This document shows, piece after piece, positions 35,338-41,635 of a DNA stretch of 41,635 nucleotides. Made by a program: the position numbers and the translations under genes. The notes beneath the pieces were generated by a model. That model saw only the letters and a list, made by a program, of their open reading frames with translations. It was not told the DNA's origin and did not search any database. Source of the DNA: Gammaproteobacteria bacterium (GTDB lineage: Bacteria > Pseudomonadota > Gammaproteobacteria > JADZEE01); contig JADZEE010000013.1 of assembly GCA_020850735.1 (NCBI GenBank), positions 1-41,635 on the forward strand. Reading direction: 5' to 3'. Position 1 is the stretch's first letter, and every line of letters starts with the position of its first letter.

Positions 35338-36231
35338 ATGTTTAATAACTCATGTGGCACAGGAGATTTTTCCGGGAATCGGCAGACGCTGCCCGAACGA
35401 CGGAAGTTCGCGTGCCAGCGCCGTGGCGGGGCGTTCATCCTGACACTGTGGCCGCTGCTCGCGTTCGCGCAGGGTCACCTGGGTCTGGAGACTACCGAAC
35501 CACTGGAAGATGCGCCGGCGCGCGCCGCCGAGGCGCCGGCCCGCAACTGGGACCTACGCGCGGGCGCTCTGGCCGCCGCCGGCCCGGACTACGAGGGCGC
35601 CGAGCGCTACAGCGTGACCGGGGTGCCCTACGTGCGCATGGCGTGGAAGGATCGCATCGTCTTCCGCGGCCGCTCACTCGAAGCGAACCTGATCCACACG
35701 GAGCAGCTGCGCCTGGGTCCGATCCTGCGCACGCGCGCGGGCCGCGACGAGGACGACGACAGCGCGTTGCTCGGACTCGGCGACGTCGATCGCAGCTGGG
35801 AAATCGGCGGCTTCCTGCGTTACGGCGCCGGACCGGTGCGCCTGCGCCTCACCGCGTTGCAGGACGTATCGGGCGTACACGATGGCCTGACCGTCGACTT
35901 CGGCGCGGGCTTGCGCATTCCCTTCGACCGCCCGTGGTTCGTCGTCGAGATGGAGAGCACCTGGGCGAGCAACGGTTACATGGCCAGCTACTATGGCATC
36001 GACGCACGCCAGTCGGCACGGGCGGGCCTGCAGTCCTTCGAGGCAGGCTCGGGATTCAAGGATATCGGCGTCAACCTCGCGTCACGGATCCCCGTGACGG
36101 ATCACTGGACCGCGCTCCTGTCGATCGGCTACAAACGCCTCATCGGCGACGCCGCGGACAGCCCGATCGTCGACGACGTGGGTAACGCGGATCAGTTCTT
36201 TGCCGCCGCCGGCTTGATGTATTACTTCTGA
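35338..36231 (+). CDS. MipA/OmpV family outer-membrane protein
   Basis: A 297-residue predicted outer-membrane beta-barrel. The N-terminus has a basic stretch followed by a hydrophobic run ending in LLAFAQG, a signal peptide cleaved after AFA near residue 45. After that come alternating amphipathic strands with family features: LRAGALAAAGPDYEGAERY, LRYGAGPVRLRLTALQDVSGVHDGL, and the closing ADQFFAAAGLMYYF with a C-terminal Phe. MipA was described as a scaffold for murein enzymes and OmpV as an adhesin or porin; the role here is open. The upstream 54 bases are AT-rich with a possible TATAAG -10, so it probably has its own promoter. The ATG at 35338 has no clear ribosome binding site. Confidence 0.85.
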   Translation: MFNNSCGTGDFSGNRQTLPERRKFACQRRGGAFILTLWPLLAFAQGHLGLETTEPLEDAPARAAEAPARNWDLRAGALAAAGPDYEGAERYSVTGVPYVRMAWKDRIVFRGRSLEANLIHTEQLRLGPILRTRAGRDEDDDSALLGLGDVDRSWEIGGFLRYGAGPVRLRLTALQDVSGVHDGLTVDFGAGLRIPFDRPWFVVEMESTWASNGYMASYYGIDARQSARAGLQSFEAGSGFKDIGVNLASRIPVTDHWTALLSIGYKRLIGDAADSPIVDDVGNADQFFAAAGLMYYF

Positions 36232-36281
36232 GCCGCACCGGGGTCGCGGTACGGCGCGTCGGCATCGACAGGCCGGCCCCT

Positions 36282-37670
36282 TCAGAGATCGAATACCTTG
36301 CCGGGATTGAGGATTCCGTTCGGATCGAGCGTACGCTTGAGGGTGCGCATGAGATCGATCTCGGCCGGCGTGCGGCACCAGTCGAGATAAGGCTTTTTCT
36401 CCAGGCCGATGCCGTGCTCCGCCGACACCGAGCCGCCAATCGCCATCAGCGGCCCGTACACGCTCTCCTCCACCTTGCGCCTAGCCGATTCGCCCGTATC
36501 GCCCACGGCGATGGCGAAATGCAGGTTGCCGTCACCGAGATGGCCGAAGGTGAGCATGTGATGGTCCGGGTAGTGCCGTGACAGCGCGGCCTGCACATCC
36601 GCCACGTACTGCTCCATGTACGCGATTGCGAGGCTGACGTCGAAAATGATCGGCCGGCCATAGCGGAACATCTGCTCCACGTCGTCGCGCAGCGCCCACA
36701 GCGCGGCGCGCTCGCCTTGCGACTTGGCGAGCACCGCGTCGGCGGCCAGTCCGGCGTCGATTGCCGCTATCATCGCGGCCTCGAAACGAGCCGCATCGGT
36801 TTCCGGATCGGCACCGAGCGACTCCACGAGCACGTAGTAGGGATACTCGCCCGGCAGCGGCGGCTTGCCGCGCGCAGGCGGGGTGGTCACCGCGTCGTAG
36901 AAGCTCGCCCACATCACCTCGAAAGCGCTCAGCATGCCGCCGAGCTCGCGATCCATGTGCTTGAGGAACTGCGGCACCCTGGCGAACGAATCGATGGCGA
37001 CGAAACCGGTCGATTGGCTGCGCGAGGCCTCGCGCAGGCGCAGTACCAGGCGCGTGACGATACCGAGCTGGCCCTCGGTGCCGATGAACAGATGCTTCAG
37101 GTCGAAGCCTGCGTTGTTCTTGATCATGCGGTTCAGCGACGACACCACCGTACCGTCGGCTAGCACCGCTTCGAGACCGAGCACGTTCTCACGCATCATG
37201 CCGTAGCGGATCACGCGGTTACCGCCGGCATTGGTCGACACATTACCGCCGATCTGGCACGAACCGCGGGCACCGAGATCGACGGCGAACATGAGGTCGT
37301 GCGCCGCGGCTGCTTCCTGGATCACCTGCAATGGCACGCCCGCCTGCACGGTCATCGTCCGCCCGAGCGGCTCGATCTCCTCGATGACGTTCATGCGCTC
37401 GAGCGACAGCACGATGTCGGCCGGCCGCGTGTCTGCCCCATGAGTGAGATTGGTGAGACCACCGTGAACGATGATCGTCTGCCGGGCGGCGTTGCAGCGA
37501 CGCAGGATCTCGGCGACTTCGTCCGTGGTCCGGGGCCGCAGGACCGCCTGTGCGGCAATGTTGTCTTCGTGGTAGATACCGCCGCGGCGCGCGCGCGCGT
37601 CGTCAGCCGCGAGCACGCCGCCGCTGCCGAGCAGCTGCCGGAAATCGTCGATGGTCACCTGCATGCTCAT
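36282..37670 (-). CDS. FAD-linked oxidase (GlcD / D-2-hydroxyacid dehydrogenase family)
   Basis: A 462-residue flavoprotein of the vanillyl-alcohol-oxidase fold. The FAD_binding_4 half (~1-230) shows IIVHGGLTNLTHGA and the pyrophosphate-loop region GARGSCQIGGNVSTNAGGNRVIRYGMMRENVLGLEAVLADG. The C-terminal half carries the substrate-side motifs FGHLGDGNLHFAI and SAEHGIGLEKKPYL, matching D-2-hydroxyglutarate, D-lactate and glycolate (GlcD) dehydrogenases. It would oxidise a D-2-hydroxyacid to the 2-oxoacid and pass electrons to an ETF or quinone. The exact substrate cannot be read. The ATG at 37670 follows GGGGGCG; an ATG six bases downstream is possible. A mobile-type inverted repeat lies just upstream, and the mipA-like gene converges from the other side. 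Confidence 0.9.
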   Translation of the reverse strand: MSMQVTIDDFRQLLGSGGVLAADDARARRGGIYHEDNIAAQAVLRPRTTDEVAEILRRCNAARQTIIVHGGLTNLTHGADTRPADIVLSLERMNVIEEIEPLGRTMTVQAGVPLQVIQEAAAAHDLMFAVDLGARGSCQIGGNVSTNAGGNRVIRYGMMRENVLGLEAVLADGTVVSSLNRMIKNNAGFDLKHLFIGTEGQLGIVTRLVLRLREASRSQSTGFVAIDSFARVPQFLKHMDRELGGMLSAFEVMWASFYDAVTTPPARGKPPLPGEYPYYVLVESLGADPETDAARFEAAMIAAIDAGLAADAVLAKSQGERAALWALRDDVEQMFRYGRPIIFDVSLAIAYMEQYVADVQAALSRHYPDHHMLTFGHLGDGNLHFAIAVGDTGESARRKVEESVYGPLMAIGGSVSAEHGIGLEKKPYLDWCRTPAEIDLMRTLKRTLDPNGILNPGKVFDL

Positions 37671-37686
37671 ACGCCCCCGATTATAA

Positions 37687-37768
37687 ACCGGGGTCAGACT
37701 CGCATTTCCCGGTCGCCACCGAAGACACGGGCGGGTGCACGCCCTGGAAATGCGAGTCTGACCCCGGT
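37687..37768. repeat. Inverted repeat with perfect 23-bp arms (REP/MITE-like element)
   Basis: Arms 37687-37709 and 37746-37768 are exact reverse complements, separated by 36 bases. The outer part of each arm contains GGGGTCAGACTCG or its complement. I recall very similar strings as dispersed repeats in many GC-rich proteobacteria, often connected with Y1 (RAYT-like) transposases. No transposase is present here. It sits 16 bases upstream of the flavoprotein start and 13 bases below the acoC stop, so it may act as a terminator hairpin or interrupt the promoter. Confidence 0.75.
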
Positions 37769-37781
37769 ATTCAGGATTTTC

Positions 37782-38900
37782 TCAGATGCTGGCGCGCAGG
37801 ATGCGGTTCACGGCCGCGGCGGCTTCCATGTGCGGCAGGTGGCCGGCTTCGGGCAGGATGTGGACCTGGACGTTCGCGGCCAGCCCCTCGGCGTGCGCGG
37901 CCGGCACGATTGCGTCGCGCGCCCCCCAGATCACCGTCACCGGCATCGCCAGCGTCGCGAGCCGGTCGCGGTACGCGATCGCCTGCCGCCCGTCCGGAAA
38001 CGCCGCCGCCGCGATGGTTTGCAGCGCAGCGCCCACACCGTCGAGCCGCTTGTACTTGAGCACGTCGTTGACCATGTCGCGCGTCACCAGGGCTGCGTCG
38101 GCCACCAGTTGCGCCAGCACCGGCTTCATGTCGCGCCGGCTCTCGCCGGCAATGAATGCGCCGATAAACGCGCCGTTGATCCCGGCGCCGAGCCCTGCGG
38201 GCGCAATGAGGACGAGCGAGGCGACGCGCGTCGCCTGCGTGGTTGCAAGCTCGAGGGCCACCGCACCCCCGAGCGAGTGACCCACCAGATGCGCGCGCGG
38301 CACACCGATCCCGGTCATGAACCCCGCCACCGCTCCGGCCAGGGTGGCCACCGTGCCATCACCGACTTCCTTGGCGGAGGCCCCGTGTCCCGGCAAATCC
38401 AGCGCGTACACCCGGCGCTCGGCCGCGAGCTCGCCGATGTTGAACAGCCACGAGCCTGCGTCCGAGCCGAAACCGTGCAACAGCAGCACCGGTACGGCCG
38501 CGCTGTCGGCCGGGCCGGTGACGAGGTAGCTCAGGCGCCGGCCGTCGATCTCCACGTGCTGCGGGCCGGCGTCCTCGCCGGCCCCGCTTTCGGGCGGCAC
38601 GAAGTTCGCCTGAAATTCGGCGATCCAGGCGTCCACGGCCGCATCGTCGACGCCGTCGGCCACGATCACCGCGAGCAGCTGGCCGACGGCGACCGTCTCG
38701 CCGGGCTGCGCCACGATCCGGCGCAGCACTCCGGTCGCTGGCGACTCCACCACGTTCGCGATCTTGCTCGTCTCGATGTCGAGCAGATCGTCACCACTGC
38801 CGACCGCGGCGCCCTCGCTCACGTGCCACGCGACCACCTGCCCCTCTTCCATGGACAGTCCCCACTTGGGAACCGTCACCGCCTGAATGCCCGCGGTCAT
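37782..38900 (-). CDS. acoC: AcoC-type E2: lipoyl domain fused to alpha/beta hydrolase
   Basis: A 372-residue protein with an N-terminal lipoyl domain (residues ~5-80, lipoyl-Lys in the ETSKIAN turn) and a C-terminal alpha/beta hydrolase domain from ~118 (LLLHGFGSDAGSWLFN, Ser nucleophile in LVGHSLGG, acid in GARDAIVP, His in PEAGHLPHME). It lacks the acyltransferase HxxxD domain and E1/E3-binding domain of pyruvate-dehydrogenase E2. This matches the lipoyl-hydrolase AcoC of Pseudomonas and Cupriavidus acetoin dehydrogenase systems. The ATG at 38900 starts two bases after the E1-beta stop. Together with the two E1 genes it would make an acetoin-type cleavage complex. An E3 gene is not in the window. 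Confidence 0.9.
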   Translation of the reverse strand: MTAGIQAVTVPKWGLSMEEGQVVAWHVSEGAAVGSGDDLLDIETSKIANVVESPATGVLRRIVAQPGETVAVGQLLAVIVADGVDDAAVDAWIAEFQANFVPPESGAGEDAGPQHVEIDGRRLSYLVTGPADSAAVPVLLLHGFGSDAGSWLFNIGELAAERRVYALDLPGHGASAKEVGDGTVATLAGAVAGFMTGIGVPRAHLVGHSLGGAVALELATTQATRVASLVLIAPAGLGAGINGAFIGAFIAGESRRDMKPVLAQLVADAALVTRDMVNDVLKYKRLDGVGAALQTIAAAAFPDGRQAIAYRDRLATLAMPVTVIWGARDAIVPAAHAEGLAANVQVHILPEAGHLPHMEAAAAVNRILRASI

Positions 38901-38902
38901 GC

Positions 38903-39943
38903 TCAGCGCGCCGCCCGGGCCCGGCCCGGACCCGCGTTCATCACCGCGCGCACCGCGTCCACGATCCGCGCCACGCTCGGGATCCAGGCATCCTCGAGCG
39001 ACGGCGCGAACGGCACCGGCGTGTGCGGCGGCGTCACGAGCTGGATCGGCGCCTTCAGCGCCCCGAACGCGTCTCGCGCCACCGTCGCGGCCAGGTCGTG
39101 GCCGAAGCCGCAACGCGCCGCGGACTCGTCCACCACCACCAGGCGACCGGTGTTTTCGACCGTTTCGATCAATGTGTCGACGTCCAGCGGCGAGGTCGTG
39201 CGCGGATCCACGATCTCCACCTCGATGCCTTCCTTCGCCAGCACCTCGGCAGCCTCCAGCGCCAGCACCGCCATGCGCCCGAGGGCCACGATCGACACGT
39301 CAGTGCCCTCGCGCAGGATGTTGGCTTCCCCGAACGGGATCGCGTACGGCTCGTCCGGCACATCCATCGCCGGCCCGTCGTACAGCAGCTTGTGCTCGCA
39401 GAAGATCACCGGGTCGTCATCGCGGATCGCCTGGATCAGCAGGCCCTTGGCGTCGTAGGCATTCGACGGCACGACCACTTTCAGGCCGGGGATCGCCGTG
39501 AACAGGTGGTACAAGGACTGCGAATGCTGCGCCGCGGCCCGGAAGCCCGCGCCGATCATCATCCGTACCACCAGCGGCGTCTTCGCCTTGCCGCCGAACA
39601 TGTACTTGAACTTCGCCGCCTGGTTGAAGATTTGGTCGAAGCACACACCCATGAAGTCACAGAACATCAGCTCCGCCACCGGCCGCAGCCCGGTCGCCGC
39701 CGCCCCCGCCGCCGCACCGAGGATCGCCGACTCGGTAATGGGCGTATCGATCACCCGGCCGGCGCCGAACTCGCCGATGAGGCCCTTGGTCACCCCGAGC
39801 ACGCCACCCATCGCGTCCTCGACGCCGCTCGATCCGCCCGCGCCCCCGGCCACGTCCTCACCCAGCAGCACCACCCGCGGATCGCGCGCCATCTCCTGGC
39901 GCAGCGCCTCGTTGATCGCTTCGCGCATCGTCTTTCTCGCCAT
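38903..39943 (-). CDS. acoB: Acetoin/2-oxoacid dehydrogenase E1 beta subunit
   Basis: A 346-residue transketolase-like subunit that pairs with the E1 alpha chain. It opens with MARKTMREAINEALRQEMARDPRVVLLGEDV, contains DTPITESAILGAAAGAAATGLRPVAELMFCDFMG and AAAQHSQSLYHLFTAIPGLKVVVPS, and ends in a family-typical C-domain with DPRTTSPLD and a later VDES. The ATG at 39943 has GGAG 13 bases upstream, a rather long spacing. It starts 21 bases after the E1-alpha stop and ends two bases before acoC, so the three are co-transcribed. Confidence 0.92.
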   Translation of the reverse strand: MARKTMREAINEALRQEMARDPRVVLLGEDVAGGAGGSSGVEDAMGGVLGVTKGLIGEFGAGRVIDTPITESAILGAAAGAAATGLRPVAELMFCDFMGVCFDQIFNQAAKFKYMFGGKAKTPLVVRMMIGAGFRAAAQHSQSLYHLFTAIPGLKVVVPSNAYDAKGLLIQAIRDDDPVIFCEHKLLYDGPAMDVPDEPYAIPFGEANILREGTDVSIVALGRMAVLALEAAEVLAKEGIEVEIVDPRTTSPLDVDTLIETVENTGRLVVVDESAARCGFGHDLAATVARDAFGALKAPIQLVTPPHTPVPFAPSLEDAWIPSVARIVDAVRAVMNAGPGRARAAR

Positions 39944-39964
39944 TTTCGCCGTCTCCGCCGGGGA

Positions 39965-40939
39965 TCAGTAACTGCAGTACACGTCGGTGAGCAAGTGCTC
40001 GGGCGCGGGTTGCGGCGCCTTGCGCGCTTCCTCGACCGCCCGATCGACGAGCGCTGCTACCTCGACGTCCACCGCCTCGAGACGCGCACCGTCGAGCCGA
40101 CCTTCGGCCAGCACCCGCGCGCGGAAGATCTGCAGGCAGTCGTACTTCGTACGCAGCTCCTGGAGCTCCTGCGCCGAGCGGTAGAGCTGCGGATCGCCTT
40201 CGAAGTGCCCGAAGAAACGAAACGCCCTGGCTTCAATCGCGCTCGGTCCGCCGCCGGCGCGCGCCCGTGCGACCGCCTCGCCGGCCGCTGCGTGCACGGC
40301 GAAGAAATCCGTACCGTCCACCTTCACCGCCGGCAGTCCGAATGCCGCCGCCCGCGCCGCGATGTCGGTACAGCCCACCGCGTAGGAGCTCGACGTGAAC
40401 TCGCCGTAGCCGTTGTTCTCGAACATGAACACCGCCGGCAGCTTGAGCACCACCGCCATGTTCAACGCCTCGAAGGTCGTGCCCTGATTCGACGCCCCGT
40501 CACCGGTGAAGCACACCGCCACGCCGCCGCTGCCGAGCGTCTTGGCCGTCAGCGCCGCCCCCACCACCAGCGGCGGACCACCGCCGACGATACCGTTAGC
40601 GCCCAGCATCCCCTTGGACAGATCCGCAATGTGCATCGAACCGCCCTTGCCGCCGCACAGGCCGCCGGCCCGGCCGTAGATCTCCTTCATCATCGCCAGG
40701 ATGTCGCAACCCTTGGCGATACAGTGACCGTGGCCCCGGTGCGTGCTCGCGATCACGTCGATGTCGCTCAGGTGCATGCACATACCCACCGCGTTCGCCT
40801 CCTGCCCGGCGTACAGATGCACGAATCCCGGTATGTCGCCGCTCAGGTTCTCCTTGTGTAAACGCTCCTCGAAGCAACGGATCTCCGCCATCTTGCGATA
40901 GGCGTGCAGCAGCCGTTCCGGCGTCATCGACTCGATCAT
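39965..40939 (-). CDS. acoA: Acetoin/2-oxoacid dehydrogenase E1 alpha subunit
   Basis: A 324-residue thiamine-pyrophosphate enzyme subunit. Visible are EIRCFEERLHKENLSGDIPGFVHLYAGQEANAVG, the STHRGHGHCIAKG segment, the phosphorylation-loop-like GGKGGSMHI, and the TPP-Mg motif GDGASNQGTTFEALNMAVVLKLPAVFMFENN. The ATG at 40939 is preceded by AGGGAGA; an in-frame upstream extension to 41005 is unsupported. It is the first gene of an acoA-acoB-acoC operon. AcoABC enzymes cleave acetoin to acetyl-CoA and acetaldehyde, but the same architecture can act on other 2-oxo or hydroxyketo substrates. Confidence 0.92.
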   Translation of the reverse strand: MIESMTPERLLHAYRKMAEIRCFEERLHKENLSGDIPGFVHLYAGQEANAVGMCMHLSDIDVIASTHRGHGHCIAKGCDILAMMKEIYGRAGGLCGGKGGSMHIADLSKGMLGANGIVGGGPPLVVGAALTAKTLGSGGVAVCFTGDGASNQGTTFEALNMAVVLKLPAVFMFENNGYGEFTSSSYAVGCTDIAARAAAFGLPAVKVDGTDFFAVHAAAGEAVARARAGGGPSAIEARAFRFFGHFEGDPQLYRSAQELQELRTKYDCLQIFRARVLAEGRLDGARLEAVDVEVAALVDRAVEEARKAPQPAPEHLLTDVYCSY

Positions 40940-41246
40940 CGTAGCTGTCTCCCTGTCCCGATCTCGCCGGCCCTGGCGCAAGGCCTGAGGGCCGATATAT
41001 CGCACTGGATATTATCGCGCCGCGATCGACGGCCGGCACGGCACCGGCGACCTCGCGTGCCGCGCCAGTCTAACACCTGCGTGAGGACGATCCGCGGGTG
41101 CCGGCTGCATTCCCCGGTGTGCGGATCCGACGTCCCGCACGCCATGATTGCGCCGGCGAGCCGACCGCCCGTGTTTCGCCGCCAACCGGCGGTGTGCATG
41201 CCGTCGTGCACACCAGAACCGACGTCCGTTCGTGCCGATCGGGGTG
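40940..41246. other. acoA upstream region
   Basis: A 307-base spacer between acoA and the partial hydrolase gene, both on the minus strand. An imperfect inverted repeat, CGATATATC (40993-41001) and GATATTATCG (41009-41018), lies ~55-80 bases upstream of acoA and includes TAATAT-like boxes on the minus strand. This could be promoter or operator DNA. I found no convincing sigma54 -24/-12 site and no AcoR-like gene. Confidence 0.4.
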
Positions 41247-41635
41247 CTACACGATGCCGCGGCGGCGGAAGAAATCCATGAAGATCTCCGCGAGCGCTTC
41301 CGGTCGCTCGGTCATCGGGTAGTGCCCCATGCGCCTGCCGACGCGCTTCTCCGCCAGGCCGTCGGGGATCCCGGCCACCACTTCGTCCAGCATCGAATCA
41401 GGAATGAAGTGATCCGCTTCGCCTTTGAACACCAGGACCGGGCAGCGCACGTCCTTCAGCTTGTCCCTGACGTCGTGACGGCCAAAGGCCAGCAGATCAC
41501 CCACCTGTATTTGTTGCGGTGCATAACGATGCAGCCACCTGAGCTCGACGGGGCTCGTGTTTTCCGCCATCGGATAATGACAGCCGCTCAGCACGCCTCG
41601 TTCCATTCTGCTCTGCCAGCCGGGACAGGCGTGGG
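41247..41635 (-). CDS. Alpha/beta hydrolase, C-terminal part (gene runs off the window)
   Basis: At least 129 codons, open to the right edge; the N-terminal half with the nucleophile lies outside. The visible part has the strand CPVLVFKGEADHFIPDSM with the probable catalytic Asp, and the C-terminal histidine in MGHYPMTERPEALAEIFMDFF. These are typical of alpha/beta hydrolases. A methionine at 41606 exists, but the frame reads on upstream with hydrolase-like spacing, so it is not the start. It precedes the aco operon on the same strand and may be catabolic. Confidence 0.8.
   Translation of the reverse strand, partial: HACPGWQSRMERGVLSGCHYPMAENTSPVELRWLHRYAPQQIQVGDLLAFGRHDVRDKLKDVRCPVLVFKGEADHFIPDSMLDEVVAGIPDGLAEKRVGRRMGHYPMTERPEALAEIFMDFFRRRGIV

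Noticed and set aside
40940..41246. sigma54 promoter expected for an aco operon
   Set aside because: No TGGCAC-N5-TTGC-like arrangement could be found on the minus strand.

Overview
The window comes from a GC-rich proteobacterium, most likely a gammaproteobacterium. This rests on gene content (MipA/OmpV, TpsB/TpsA two-partner secretion, long-form AhcY, DUF1329, an AcoABC-type dehydrogenase) and on strong G/C bias at third codon positions. Genus cannot be read from the sequence. Only the first ~166 bases are clearly less GC-rich. There are no rRNA or tRNA genes, no CRISPR array and no intact transposase.

Left part (1-8.7 kb): on the minus strand, a flavin-dependent LLM-type oxidoreductase, a haloalkane dehalogenase with an intact catalytic set, a GNAT acetyltransferase translationally coupled to an alpha/beta hydrolase, and a LysE-type exporter. 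Diverging on the plus strand are a MetE-like zinc methyltransferase-fold protein, an MFS_3 exporter and a secreted DUF1329 protein. This looks like an accessory catabolic and export neighbourhood.

Middle (9.2-18.8 kb): a two-partner secretion operon on the minus strand, in the order TpsB transporter, secreted double-FecR protein, and a 2174-residue TpsA exoprotein. The exoprotein carries about 23 imperfect ~57-residue repeats. Downstream are an alpha/beta hydrolase coupled to a TauE/SafE permease, a tandem DUF427 protein, and an Hpt protein overlapping (ATGA) an HDOD-REC-GGDEF protein.

Activated-methyl cycle (24.4-29 kb): metK and ahcY form a minus-strand pair with a good sigma70 promoter. 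Diverging from it is a 460-residue protein that combines an apparent N-terminal helix-turn-helix with a SAM-methyltransferase-like domain. That makes it a candidate local regulator or sensor of the SAM/SAH cycle, and it is the most interesting hypothesis here.

Right part (29.4-41.6 kb): a plus-strand propionyl-CoA to succinyl-CoA module (methylmalonyl-CoA mutase, PCC beta, biotin-carrying PCC alpha) without epimerase or MeaB, followed by a MipA-type outer-membrane protein. On the minus strand lie a GlcD/D-2-hydroxyacid dehydrogenase-type flavoprotein, a 23-bp perfect inverted repeat resembling a REP/MITE-type element, and an acoABC operon whose E2 component is a lipoyl domain fused to an alpha/beta hydrolase. 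A partial alpha/beta hydrolase runs off the right edge.
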